Origin: Arthrobacter sp. Hiyo4
Lineage (GTDB): Bacteria > Actinomycetota > Actinomycetes > Actinomycetales > Micrococcaceae
Assembly (NCBI GenBank): GCA_002370555.1
Contig: AP014718.1
Span: 2,852,001 to 2,916,000, forward strand
Reading direction: 5' to 3'
Length of the DNA: 64,000 nt
The notes under the pieces are model-generated. The model was not told the DNA's origin and did no database searches. It saw only the letters and a program-made list of their open reading frames with translations. The position numbers and the translations under genes were made by a program. Below are positions 9,912 through 19,698 of the stretch, piece by piece. How positions within the stretch are numbered: position 1 is the stretch's first letter; every line of letters begins with the position of its first letter.

Positions 9912-11556
9912 GGAGGACCTTGCGGGACTTCTTGCGTTCCTTCAGGTACTCAGCTTCGGCGCCGGCCGCGAGCTGAACCTGCCGGGTATGGAGCTTGACA
10001 TAGGCCGACGCGACGGCCTCGGGCAGGTCCGGCGCCGCCGCCAGCTTGGCCAGCACGTCCCGGGCCACCACGCTGTCGTGGAAATCTCCGAGGATCTGCT
10101 GCTGGCTGCGCGCGGCCTTGGCGATTTTCGTGGCGTGCTTGCCGCGGACCGGCTCCACGGACTCCGCCACGTGCCGCAGCCGCTTGGCGTCCTTGCGCAC
10201 CTGATGCAGCGCCGTCTCGTGCTCGGCCCCCTGCCTGTCCGCTTGGCTGTCCTGGCTGCGCGCTCCAGCCGCTTGGCTGCCTTGGCCACCAGCTTGGCCG
10301 CCGCCTTGCGGGCCGGTGCTGCGGCGCCCGGGCGGACCGGCGGGTTGTCAAGGAAGGCCTCGAGGTCGTCCAGGAGTTGGAAATAGCGCGCGGAAACCAT
10401 CGCCATCTGGAGCTTCCGGTGGGCTGCGTCCCGGCTCGCTCCCAGGTCATCCTCCAGTCGGTCCTTCACCGCCGAAGCCAGTACCGGAGGCAGCCCCGCC
10501 ATATGCCCGCGCAGGCGGTCCAGCATGACTTCAGCGTCCCGCGGCACGCCCAGCACGCGGCCAAGCCATTTGAGCTCGGTACCGAGATGCCGCACGGCCA
10601 GGGAATTGTAGAACTGCCGGTAGGCTTGCAGCGCCGAACGGGCCCGGCGGGTGGCGGACCTCAGGTCGTGCACAGCCTCGGGTTCCTCCAGGCGGACGCC
10701 GGGATCGTGCGCCAGGATCTCGCTGATCTGCCCAGCCAGGTAGGCGGCTAGGAGGTCCGACACCGGCCCCTTTTTGCCAGGACTTTTTGGGCCAGGACTT
10801 TTTGGGCCGGCAGCGGCACCGGGCCCCTTGGCAGGCAATGCCAGGACTTTTGCCAGCTTGGAGCCGTGCTTGGCCGGGAGCGCCCCTGCGGCCGCCAGGA
10901 TTTCCTCAGCGGCCGGGAAAAGTTCAGGACTCCCGTGCACCAGCTCGAGCTCCCATTCACGCCACTGCCGCGTCCGGGCCTCCCCCTCGGGCGCTGCCGT
11001 GTCCCCCGCCGCGGCGTCACCCGCGCCGCCCGCAGCGCCGAGCAGCTCTGCGCTCACTCGGTCATCCGCCAGGTCCGCCAGATGGACACCGTCCTCGCCA
11101 TATAACGCATAGGTGGTCCGCCGGGTTTTCAGCCGGACCACCGGGGCTGCATCCTCGCCGCGGAGGTAGGCCAGCACGTGCGCCAACAGGCTGTCAGGAA
11201 CGACGCCGGGCTGGCCCAGCGGTGCGTGCAGCTCCCGGCGCCGCCGGGTTCCGAGCCGGAGCCGCCGGCTGCCTCGCCGGAGTCCTCGTCAGACTCCTCG
11301 CCGGACTCATCGTCGGATCCGGGGCCCTCCGCGGCCAGCTTCAGGTGCCAGCCGGCGTCGACTCCGCCGGTGCGGCGGCGAAGCGTGATGTCACGGGAGG
11401 CGAGCGTGTGGGTTTGCGTGTCGAAGTACACCGCTTCCAGGGTGTCCACGTGGGGCTCCCCCACCCGGGTGACCCGGGGATCTCCGCGAGCGCCGGCACC
11501 TCGGCGTCCTGACCGACGTCGTACTTCTTTTCGACCTCAACTGCCTGCGAAGCCAT
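9895..11556 (-). CDS. CYTH-CHAD domain protein (three frameshifts)
   Basis: About 550 residues after joining breaks near 11478, 11238 and 10240. The N-terminal CYTH (triphosphate tunnel) domain opens VEVEKKYDV with the EKK signature of triphosphate or polyphosphate binding. The C-terminal CHAD domain has VHDLRSATRRARSALQAYR and VRKDAKRLRH, conserved histidines in basic helices that bind polyphosphate. Unusual: an acidic Ser/Asp/Glu/Gly insert sits within the CYTH half, and a repeated GPKSPGPKSPGKKGP linker precedes CHAD. The start is ATG at 11556 after GGAAGGACG. The final residues RRGVI and the stop are encoded by a palindromic repeat. Function: polyphosphate-associated, precise role unknown. 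Confidence 0.83.
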
Positions 11557-11697
11557 GACCGGCCGTCCTTCCACGTTGATGGGCGCCAGATCCTGCCGGG
11601 CGAGTTCCCTTGAACCCGGGGCTGAACTCTGGTGGCCCGAGTCTATGCCCGCAACATTAACGGCCGGGAGAGGTTCGCCACAGAACCCTAGACATCA

Positions 11698-11712
11698 AAC
11701 GTCTAACGTCTA
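11698..11712 (+). promoter_or_regulatory. Short direct repeat before the CynX-type gene
   Basis: AACGTCTA occurs twice with a 7-base period, ending 10 bases before the ATG. It is a candidate binding site for the FadR-type regulator encoded just downstream in the same operon. Evidence is pattern only. Confidence 0.3.
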
Positions 11713-11722
11713 ACCTTAAGAC

Positions 11723-12945
11723 ATGACTGCTGCCCCTTCAGATGCCCCGACGCTGTCCGACGCGGCGCCCAAACCGCGCTCGGCCGTCGTCTTCGGAGTC
11801 ATTGCGCTGGTGCTGATCGGGCTGAACCTGCGGGCGGGGATCGCGGGCGCGTCTGCCCTCCTCCATGATTTTCAGCAGGTCCTGGGCTACGGACCGCTGG
11901 TGGCGGCGATCATTCCGTCCATCCCGACGCTCTGTTTTGCGGTGGCGGGCGCGGCGACGTCGTGGCTGACCGGACGGCTCGGCGTCGAGAAGGCCATCCT
12001 GCTGGCACTTGGATTCCTGGCCGGCGGGCTGCTGCTCCGCGGGATCCCGGCAACGGGCATGCTGGTGGCGGGCACCGTGGTGGGGATGTCCGGCCTGGCG
12101 GTCTGCAACGTGGCCATGCCGTCATTCATCCGCGAGCATTTTGCCCACCGGACGTCGGCAATGACGGCGCTGTACACCGTCACCATGACCACCGGCGCCA
12201 CCGTCACCGCGGTCGCCGTGGTCCCGCTGGCCCTGACGCTCGGCTCGCCGTCCGCCGCGGTGGGCGCGATCGGATTCCTGGCAGTGGCTGCTTTCCTGGG
12301 CTTCCTGCCGGTTGTTCTGCATGCGCACCGCAACAGCGTCCGGAGCACGGCACCCCGTATCTCCCCGTGGCCACTGCTGCGTACCCGGAAGGGCCAGTTG
12401 CTTACCGCCATTTTTGCCCTCCAGGCGCTGCTCGCCTACTCGCTGATCAGCTGGTTCCCGTCCATGCTGATCGGCATGGGCCTCAGCTCAGCGGACAGCG
12501 GCCTGATGTACGGGCTGATGCAGCTGGTTTCCGTGCCTGCCGGCATGGTGTTGCTCGCCATCGGCTCGCGGCCCCGGATGCTCCGGCCCGCGCTGTATCT
12601 GGTCAGCATCACCATGGTGGCCGGCCTGGTGTCACTGCTGGTGGTTCCGGCGGGCCTGGCCTTCATTCCCACCGTCCTGCTCGGCTTCGGCCTGGGCATT
12701 TTCCCGCTGGTGATGGTGATGATCAGCCGGAGCGGGACGAGCACCGCCGAGACCACGGCCCTGTCCACCCTGGCGCAGTCCACCGGCTACTTGCTGGCCA
12801 CGGCGGGCCCTTCGGCGCCGGCCTGCTGTTCAGCGGCACCGGCGGCTGGTCGCTTCCCGTGGCACTCCTGCTGGGCCTTGCTGTGGCCCAAGTGGCGGTG
12901 GCCCACCTGATCTCACGTGCCCCCTTGTCCGGCCTGAAGAAGTAG
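11723..12945 (+). CDS. MFS transporter, CynX/NimT family (one frameshift)
   Basis: About 408 residues and 12 hydrophobic segments. It opens with a family-typical LVLIGLNLRAGIAGASALL in the first segment. Relatives export or import cyanate, nitroimidazoles or small anions; the substrate here is unknown. A break near 12808 (GGGCCC for GGGCCCC) is repaired to ATAGPFGAGLLFSGTGGWSLP. A FadR-type regulator starts 6 bases after the stop, so the two are translationally close and probably one operon. Confidence 0.85.
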
Positions 12946-12951
12946 GACGCC

Positions 12952-13632
12952 ATGACCCTGAGCACCTCACACCGCCAGCCCCTCGCCGACGAGGTCACCG
13001 CCAAACTCCGGCAGATGATCCACTCCGGCGAATGGCCCCTTGACCAGCGCATCCCCGCCGAGCCGGAACTGATGCAGGGCCTGGGCGTCTCGCGCGGCAC
13101 ACTGCGCGAGGCCATCAGGGCCCTGGCCCACAGCGGGATGCTGGAGGTCCGCCGGGGCGACGGCACCTACGTCCGCGCCACCAGCGAGATGTCCGGCGCC
13201 GCCCGGCGCATGTATCAGGACCACTCGGACGAACACATCCTCGAGGTCCGGCTTGGCCTGGACACCCAGGCCGCGCGCCTGGCTGCCCGGAACGCAACGG
13301 CCGACGACGTCGCCGCCCTGCGTGCCGTGCTAGCCACCCGGGAGGTGGCCTGGAACGCCGCGGACTTCGAGGGTTGGGCCCGGGCTGATTGGGACTTCCA
13401 CGCGCGCGTGGCCCAGGCCACCGGGAACCCGCTGCTGCACGAACTGTACGTCAGCTTCGGTGACGTGTTCCATCAGGACCTGCTCAAGCAGCAGCGCAAG
13501 GGCCGGCTGGACGGCCTCACGTATGAGGGCCACGGCGCCCTGGTGGACGCGATCGAGGCCCACGACGCCGACGCCGCGGTGGCCAGCGTCAACCAGAACC
13601 TGAACACCTGCGCGGAGTGGCTGCGGGCGTAG
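12952..13632 (+). CDS. FadR-type GntR regulator (FCD domain)
   Basis: 226 residues, intact. The N-terminal winged helix has LRQMIHSGEWPLDQRIPAEPE and LGVSRGTLREAIRALAHSG. The C-terminal FCD domain has DWDFHARVAQATGNPLL and the late histidine in HGALVDAIEAHD, residues that in FCD proteins bind a metal and a carboxylate effector. AGGA lies 7-8 bases before the ATG. It follows the MFS gene directly and likely represses that operon in response to the transported compound. Confidence 0.9.
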   Translation: MTLSTSHRQPLADEVTAKLRQMIHSGEWPLDQRIPAEPELMQGLGVSRGTLREAIRALAHSGMLEVRRGDGTYVRATSEMSGAARRMYQDHSDEHILEVRLGLDTQAARLAARNATADDVAALRAVLATREVAWNAADFEGWARADWDFHARVAQATGNPLLHELYVSFGDVFHQDLLKQQRKGRLDGLTYEGHGALVDAIEAHDADAAVASVNQNLNTCAEWLRA

Positions 13633-13648
13633 GTAAGTCTTGACCGTT

Positions 13649-13720
13649 CCGACGTCGACGCGCATAGCCATTTTCGAAGCGCAAATTGGCTGGCGCACGT
13701 GAAATATCGGGTGCGCCAGC
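13649..13720. repeat. Family C repeats and a small hairpin
   Basis: The motif GTCGACGCGCATA begins here and its inverse, TGCGCGTCGC, occurs twice just downstream (about 13725 and 13746). Between them GCTGGCGCAC (13689-13698) pairs perfectly with GTGCGCCAGC (13711-13720). The same GACGCGCAT / TGCGCGTC pair frames the palindrome at 40989-41046. No coding potential is evident. Confidence 0.5.
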
Positions 13721-13762
13721 TCTTCTGCGCGTCGCAAGCGGCTTTGCGCGTCGCAACAACAG

Positions 13763-13808
13763 CGCCCGACGGCGGTCCAGCACCTGGGTGCCGGACCGCC
13801 GTCGGGCG
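13763..13808. terminator. Terminator hairpin at convergent gene ends
   Basis: A perfect 16-base inverted repeat, CGCCCGACGGCGGTCC, with an inner CACC/GGTG pairing, between the FadR-type gene and the convergent small membrane protein gene. Confidence 0.75.
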
Positions 13809-13847
13809 TTACTGCGTCTTAGTACTGCCGCTGCCGGGGTTACCGGG

Positions 13848-14384
13848 TTAGGGGCGGAGACCCTGGAACACGTTCTTGGGCCTCTGCATCTCGCCGTGCT
13901 TCGCGCCGAGGATAATCACGGCCGCGGCGAAGGCTGGAATGGCCCACTGCAGCACCTTGAGCTGCTCCTGCGCTGACTTCAACTCGTCCGAGGCTCCCGG
14001 CCTGGGTTCGGTGGCGCCCTCGCTGCCCTGGTCCGCGAGCTTCTCCACCTTCTTGCCAAGGATGCCGGCGTAGAGCGTCACGGCGGCACCGGCAACTGTC
14101 ACCGCCGTCTTGATGGCGGTGTCGCGCGCCACTCCGTCCTGTTTGGCGATGCGTCCCTTGTTCTCCCATGCGATGGCGAGGTCAGCCACCAGATGGGAGG
14201 CGAATGCCGCCGTCTGGATCGGAGCCCACTTCATCCAGCCCGCACTCGAAAGTCGGGTGCGTTCCGTCGGGTCCTTGGCCTCTGCCGTCGCCCCGTTCAA
14301 CCCGATGGCGCCCATCAGCGCGCCGCCGAACCATGCCGCAGCGCTCAGATCGTGAATGGACCGGGCAAAAAGATTTCCTGCCAT
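13848..14384 (-). CDS. Small hydrophobic protein of unknown function
   Basis: 178 residues, intact. The ATG at 14384 follows AGGAAG. Predicted membrane segments lie around AAAWFGGALMGAIGLNG, FASHLVADLAIAW, AVTVAGAAVTLYAGILG and LQWAIPAFAAAVIILGA, with a charged stretch (KLADQGSEGATEPRPGASDE) between the last two. The layout resembles actinobacterial four-helix membrane proteins of unknown role. I do not recognise a named family. It stands alone, with terminators on both sides. Confidence 0.65.
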   Translation of the reverse strand: MAGNLFARSIHDLSAAAWFGGALMGAIGLNGATAEAKDPTERTRLSSAGWMKWAPIQTAAFASHLVADLAIAWENKGRIAKQDGVARDTAIKTAVTVAGAAVTLYAGILGKKVEKLADQGSEGATEPRPGASDELKSAQEQLKVLQWAIPAFAAAVIILGAKHGEMQRPKNVFQGLRP

Positions 14385-14516
14385 GTTGTGGCTTCCTAAC
14401 GTCGGAGTTGCTCTAGGACATGCCATGGTAAGCACACTTACCAATATTGCGAAACCCTCAGCCGGCTGGAATTCATGGCAGCCGGTGCGGGGGGTAGCTA
14501 GGCCCGGACGTTAAAG

Positions 14517-14579
14517 CAACGCGGGGTCACTTCCCACCCAATAACCCGTGATTATTGGGTGGGAAGTGACCCCGCGTTG
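14517..14579. repeat. Family A palindrome downstream of the second fprA
   Basis: Perfect 28-base arms. The left arm begins CAACGCGGGGTCACTTCCCA and the loop is 7 bases. It lies just after the stop of the fprA paralogue (minus strand) and before the small membrane protein's promoter, so it probably terminates fprA transcription. The outer 14 bases are the family A core. Confidence 0.8.
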
Positions 14580-14596
14580 GTTGTGTGGGGCGCCGG

Positions 14597-16062
14597 TTAG
14601 ACCTGCGCAGTCACGCCGTCGCGGGAGATGGCCACCATGTCCTCGCGCGGCACCACCTTGATACGCTCGCGCTTGACCTCAACACCGTGCGATCCGCCGG
14701 CCTCCGTGGCCGCGGCACCGAGCGCGAGTTCGTGGGCGTCCAGCGCCAGCCAGCCTTCCCAGCTGGTGAACTTCACGCCGCGGGCGTCGAGGAGTTCGAC
14801 GACGGCGTCCGCCTCGGGAACGGCGGCGACCGGAAGGTTGTCGCGGTCTTCCAGGAGGTACGTCACGGTCTCGAGGGCGTCGCCCTTGGTGTGGCCGATG
14901 AGGCCCACCGGTCCGCGCTTGATCCAGCCGGTGGCGTAGATGCCCGGCACGTGGGTACCGGCGGCATCCAGGACGCGGCCGCCGTCGTTCGGGACTACGC
15001 CCTTCTTGTGGTCGAACTCGATCTCCGGCAGCGCCGAGCCGAAGTAGCCGATCGAGCGGTAGACGGCCTGGACCGGGTAGTCCACGAACTCGCCGGTGCC
15101 GCGGGCGTTGCCCGTGCCGTCCAGCTCGGTGCGCTCGAACTTCATCCCGGCAACCTTGCCCGGCGTCGCGGCGTCGTCGTAAATTTCCACCGGGCTGTGC
15201 AGGAAGTGCAGGTGCAGGCGGCGGGAGGCGGTCAGCTCGGAGAGGTCCTCGGGCTGCTCGGCGATCCAGTTGGTGAGGGTGCCCACCATGGTCTTGGTCT
15301 GGTTGTTGCTCTGGATCTGGCGGTCCGATTCCTCGTCGAACTCGAAGTCTTCGGCGTAGAGGATGATGTCCACGTCTTTGGAGTGGGACAGCTCGCGGAG
15401 CTCCAGCGGGGTGAACTTCACCTGGGCCGGGCCGCGGCGGCCGAAGACGTGCACGTCGGTGACGGGCGAGTTCTTCAGGCCGGCGTAGACGTTGTCCGGG
15501 ATTTCAGAGACGAGGAGGTCGTCTGCGTGCTTGGACAGGACGCGGGCCACGTCCAGGGCCACGTTGCCGTTGCCGATCACGGCGATTTCCTTGGCGTCCA
15601 GCGGCCATTCGCGGGCTACGTCGGGGTGGCCGTCGTACCAGGAGACAAAGTCCGCGCCGCCGTAGGAGCCGTCCAGCTCGATGCCCGGGATGTTCAGGTC
15701 CGCGTCCTTGATGGCGCCGGTGGCGAAGATGACGGCGTCGTAGTGCGTGCGGAGGTCCTCGATGGAGATGTCCGTGCCATAGTCCACGTTGCCGAAGAAG
15801 CGGATGTCGCCGCGGTCCAGGACCTTGTGCAGGGCGTTGACGATGCCCTTGATGCGCGGGTGGTCCGGGCCACTCCGTAGCGGATCAGGCCGTAGGGTGC
15901 CGGGTACCGGTCAAATAGGTCGATGCTCACGGTCAGCTCGCCGCTCTTGACGGCTTCGCTCTTGGTGAGGATGTCCGCGGCGTAGACGCCGGCCGGGCCG
16001 GAGCCCACAACGGCAACGCGCAGCGGACGCTCGGCAGATCCTACGGAGGTGCTTGATGACAC
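14597..16062 (-). CDS. Ferredoxin/flavodoxin-NADP+ reductase, FprA type (copy 2, one frameshift)
   Basis: About 488 residues, closely similar along its length to the protein at 1671-3124. It has the same FAD loop ([12 protein letters not shown]), NADP loop ([14 protein letters not shown]) and C-terminal [19 protein letters not shown]. The start is GTG at 16062 behind AAAAGGA. A break near 15870 falls in the same conserved [11 protein letters not shown] codons as in copy 1, because both copies carry a C run there. Its place next to siroheme synthase suggests it feeds electrons to ferredoxin for sulfite reduction; that link is inference. Confidence 0.9.
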
Positions 16063-16088
16063 GGCTGTGTTCCTTTTCTTCTCTCCGG

Positions 16089-16154
16089 CCCAACTAGGTA
16101 GCAGCAGATGTCGTTATGAGGGCTCAAAGCGACATCTGCTGCTACCTAGTTGGG
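16089..16154. repeat. Family D palindrome
   Basis: Perfect 25-base arms; the left begins CCCAACTAGGTAGCAGCAGA and the loop is 16 bases. It lies after the siroheme synthase stop (minus strand) and just upstream of the fprA ribosome site, so it can act as that gene's terminator. A second family member lies at 63362-63423. Confidence 0.75.
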
Positions 16155-16161
16155 TGGGTGG

Positions 16162-17427
16162 CTAGGTGGTGAGGGCTCTTGCGGTGATACGGGGGCTGTT
16201 CGGGGTGGTGGTGCTGTAGTTCGCTGTCCTGAAGTGCGACGGCGCGAACGGGCTGACGCGGACAACGTCGCCGATCACAATCACGGCAGGATTTGCGATG
16301 CCGGTGGCTTCCGCCTGGTCGGCGATGGAACCGAGGGTGCCGATCGTCACGCGCTGATTCGGCAGGTAGCCGTTCTCAACGATGCCAACTGGAGTGTCCA
16401 GAGGCAAACCGGCAGCGGCCAGGGCGGCGGCCGAATCCCGAAGTGCGGCCACGCCCATCAGCAGGACGATGGTGTGATCTGCCCGGGCTGGAACCTCGGA
16501 CAGCTCCTCGTGGCCGGTGACAACACTGAAGCCCTTGGCCAGGCCGCGGTGCGTCACGGGGATGCCGGCGGCGGCCGGGACAGAGATCGCGGACGTGACA
16601 CCGGAGACCACTTCAACCTCGACGCCGTGCTGCCGGCAGTATTCGGCTTCCTCGCCGCCGCGGCCCAGGACGTACGGGTCGCCGCCCTTGAGCCGGACCA
16701 CACGGTGCCCCTTCAGGGCTTCATCCACGAGGATGCGGTTGATCTCGGCCTGCGGCACGGGATGGTGGCCGGGGTCTTGCCCGCCTCGATGACGCGGACG
16801 TCCGGTGCCAGCTCGTTGAGCAGTTCGCGCGGGCCGAGGCGGTCTGCCACCACGACGTCGGCCTGGCCGAGGAGCCGGCGGCCGCGGACGGTGATGAGGC
16901 CGGTATCGCCGGGCCCGCCGCCCACCAGGGCCACGGAGCCAGCAGACGCACGGCGGCGGCGCAGCGGGAGGTCGCCGGTTTCCAGTGCGGTGGCGACGGC
17001 GTCGCGCAGTGCCATGGCGCGGCGCGGGTCGCCCCGGCGTTCACGGCGATCTGCACGTCATCAACCACGGCGACGGCGGGCGTCCACGCGGCTGAGGCTT
17101 CATGGTCGGAGGCGTTGACGCACCAGATGCGCTGCGCCTCGGCGTCGGCCGATACCCGGGTGTCCACGGCGGGATCGCCGGTGGCGGTCTGGACGAACCA
17201 GGCGCCGTCGACGTCGGACGGAAGGTAAGTGCGCGGCTCCCAGGTGAGGAGGCCGGCGTCGGCCAGTTCGCGGAGCGCGGCGGAGGCAACCGGAGCCACG
17301 ACGGTGACCCGGGCACCGGCGTCCAGCAGCCCCTTGGCGCGGCGGGCCGCCACGGGCCGCCGCCCACCACCAGCACCGGGCGGCCGAGCAGCCGCAGTGC
17401 TGTGGGGTAAATATCCTGAATTGCCAT
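16162..17427 (-). CDS. cysG: Siroheme synthase: precorrin-2 dehydrogenase plus uroporphyrinogen-III C-methyltransferase (three frameshifts)
   Basis: About 422 residues after joining breaks near 17353, 17032 and 16770. The N-terminal SirC-like domain begins IYPTALRLLGRPVLVVGGG (NAD loop). The C-terminal methyltransferase has VALVGGGPGDTGLITVRG, VVRLKGGDPYVLGRGGEEAE and VVSGVTSAISVPAAAGIPVTHRG, the SAM-binding and substrate motifs. It makes sirohydrochlorin from uroporphyrinogen III. The iron is probably inserted by the separate CbiX-type chelatase at 29702-30435, supplying siroheme to SirA. Confidence 0.88.
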
Positions 17428-17528
17428 GAATCAACGGTAGGGCCGCGCCGTTTTACCAACAACGGCAGCGGAAACACCAGTTCACGTGAGGTAACCCGGC
17501 GTCACATACAGGGCAGTCCCGGACCGGA

Positions 17529-17825
17529 CTATTTCACGGCAATGAGCTCAACGAGCCGGATGTCAGGGTCCTTGGCCAGGAGGCTGGGACCGTGTTCGCC
17601 GAGCGCTGCAGGGATGGCACCGTTGAGATGGTCCTGCCGGGCTTCCTCGGTCTCGAAGCTGTCGAAGATGCCGAAAGTCCTTTCGTCGACGCGGAAGGCG
17701 TACCAGGTCTTGGTGCCCGGCTCGTTGGCCACAATGTCGCGGCCTCCGCTGAGGAAGTCCCAGACGTCCTGCTCCTTCCCTGGCTTGGCCTCGACCAGTG
17801 CCAGTACTCCAAAGTTAAGCGCCAT
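17529..17825 (-). CDS. Antibiotic biosynthesis monooxygenase-like (ABM) protein
   Basis: 98 residues, intact, ferredoxin-like ABM fold by pattern: FGVLALVEAKPGKEQDVWDFL, then TKTWYAFRVDERTFGIFDSFETEEARQDHL. Such small dimers act as quinol monooxygenases or in heme or oxidative-stress roles. Here the role is unknown. It stands alone between siroheme synthase and a cysteine-synthase-like gene. Confidence 0.8.
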   Translation of the reverse strand: MALNFGVLALVEAKPGKEQDVWDFLSGGRDIVANEPGTKTWYAFRVDERTFGIFDSFETEEARQDHLNGAIPAALGEHGPSLLAKDPDIRLVELIAVK

Positions 17826-17956
17826 TGCCGTCTCCTCACGTCAGCGGAACCGGCCCTCTGCCAGCCTATTCTAGAGTCTAGGAAGCTGCACGGCCCAGAA
17901 CAAGGGTCTGCCGGAACTGTGGGATTCCGGTGACGGCGTCGCCGTTCGAGTCCTGG

Positions 17957-18899
17957 CTACTGCCCGTAAAGACCGGTGCTGAGATAGCGAAAGCCGGAGT
18001 CGACCATGACTGTGACAACGGTTGCGCCTGGACCGAGCTGTTCGGCCACGCGGAGCGCGGCAACCACATTTCCTCCGGAGGAGGTCCCGGCGAAGATACC
18101 TTCCTCGCGGGCCAGCCGCCGGCTCATCGCCATCGCTTCGTCGGAAGAGACCCGTTCAATCGCATCCACCTCCGCTGGCTCCCAGAGCGGGGGAATAAAG
18201 CCGATGCCGGTCCCCTCGATCCGGTGGGAGCCGGTCGGGCCCCGGAGAGTACGGCAGACTCGGCGGGCTCGACGGCGACGACCCGTAGCCCGGGAAGGTG
18301 CGCACGAAGGGCACGCGCCGTGCCGTGGATGGAGTGGGCGGTTCCGACGAACTGGACGAAAGCGTCGACGCGGCCGTACGACTGTTGCCAGATTTCCTGG
18401 CCCATTGAAAGGTAGCCGGTGATGCCGTCATGGTTCTTGAGCTGATCACACGCCCAGTGTCCCGGCTGCGCGCTGAGTTCACCGGCACGGGCGATCATGG
18501 CTTTTATCAGCCGCTCCGTGATTTTTCCGTGGTCGCTTGGCACGTTCTCAACCGTTGCCCCAGCGCCTCCATGGTGCGGCGTTTCTCGTTACTGAACGCG
18601 TCCGAGAAAACCACATGAAGCTTGTAGCCCTTGGCCGCGCAGACCAGGGCGAGCGAGATGCCTGTTGTGCCGGCGGTGTATTCGACGACGGTGTCGCCAG
18701 GGCTGAGATCGCCGCGGGCTTCTGCGGCCCTGATCGCAGCCACCGCCATCCGGTCCTTCATGCTCCCGGTGGGGTTCGCGAACTCAAGCTTGGCGAGCAC
18801 CCTGGCCGATCCTGCCGGCACCACTTTGCCCAGCTCGATCAGCGGCGTAGAGCCGATCCCCGCCAGTACGCCCTCACCTGCCCCCACTGCACGTTCCAT
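17957..18899 (-). CDS. Cysteine synthase-like PLP enzyme (two frameshifts)
   Basis: About 314 residues when joined across breaks near 18559 (GGGG for GGGGG) and 18242. The PLP lysine is in NPTGSMKDRMAV, followed by EYTAGTTGISLA. The repaired C-terminal half contains GGPTGSHRIEGTGIGFIPPLW and the phosphate-binding AGTSSGGNVVAAL. These are O-acetylserine sulfhydrylase or cystathionine beta-synthase-like features. The start is ATG at 18899 after GTGAGGAAG. It may make cysteine from sulfide; members of this branch sometimes use other nucleophiles, so the substrate is not certain. Confidence 0.82.
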
Positions 18900-19008
18900 G
18901 GTCTTCCTCACATCGCGCAACGCCTGCCCTGATGACTCCGGATAAGTCCCAAGGTATACCCTCAGGACTGGGAGTCGCGTCATATTCCGGTGCACCGGTC
19001 CGGACGTG

Positions 19009-19632
19009 TCAGCCGCGTTCCGGGGGTCCGTCCAGCAGCGCCTGCTTCAGGAGCGCACCGGCAGTCCACCTCATAGAAGCGACCGCCTCCTCCCGGCTGA
19101 GGCCGCCGACGTCTGTCAGCCAGACCAGGGATTCAATGCCTGTGGCGCTGCGGATCGCCAGGACCAGCCGTTGAATGTCCTGGCCGGCCCATTGCCCCTG
19201 GAGCGGGGCAAGCGCCTCCGAGATCCAGGCGATCGCACGCCCCTGCCTCAGGGGCAGGCTCCGGGGCCCGTCCCCTAACTGCTCCAGGGAAAGCCTCAAC
19301 ATGGTCCGCTGCTGCGCCTCGGTTTCGACGATCATCCTGGTGAACTCCTCCACCACGGCGTCCAGCCGCCCGGCCACATCCTCCGGCGGAACGTCCGGAA
19401 GCAGTGACGTGCGGGCAGTTTCCGGATGGGCCGCAGCGAGCAGCTCCCGTTGCCCCGGGAAATACCGGTAGGCCGTACTCCTGGCTACGCCTGCGGCGAG
19501 CGCGGCGTCGTCCACGGTGGGCGAGGTGCCGGACGCCACGAGCTGGCGCGCCGCTGCAACCAGGGCGTCACGGGTGCGGCGCTTCTGGCCCGTTCGTCCG
19601 ACGTCTGCGTAAGGTCTTGGCATGTACTTCAT
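19009..19632 (-). CDS. TetR-family regulator
   Basis: About 207 residues, intact. The N-terminal helix-turn-helix reads TRDALVAAARQLVASG then VDDAALAAGVARSTAYRYF, the TetR signature. The C-terminal ligand domain is not diagnostic. Two in-frame ATGs (19632 and 19623) are both weakly served by a ribosome site. It is divergent from a cupin gene, with a perfect palindrome in the shared promoter, so autoregulation and cupin repression are likely. Confidence 0.85.
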   Translation of the reverse strand: MKYMPRPYADVGRTGQKRRTRDALVAAARQLVASGTSPTVDDAALAAGVARSTAYRYFPGQRELLAAAHPETARTSLLPDVPPEDVAGRLDAVVEEFTRMIVETEAQQRTMLRLSLEQLGDGPRSLPLRQGRAIAWISEALAPLQGQWAGQDIQRLVLAIRSATGIESLVWLTDVGGLSREEAVASMRWTAGALLKQALLDGPPERG

Positions 19633-19647
19633 GGTACTCGAGTCTTG

Positions 19648-19669
19648 TTATGGGACATCAGTCCCATAA
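19648..19669. promoter_or_regulatory. Probable TetR operator
   Basis: TTATGGGAC, four bases, GTCCCATAA: a perfect 9-base inverted repeat in the 66-base gap between the divergent TetR and cupin genes. Length and position are typical of a TetR dimer site controlling both promoters. Confidence 0.7.
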
Positions 19670-19698
19670 GTCTTTCGACCAGTATCGAGGCGACCATC

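Noticed and set aside
2903..15900. Programmed frameshifting in FprA, since both paralogues break at the same codons
   Set aside because: The break lies in a conserved C run, and many unrelated genes break at similar runs in the same direction. A shared miscall is simpler. No slippery heptamer with a downstream structure is seen.
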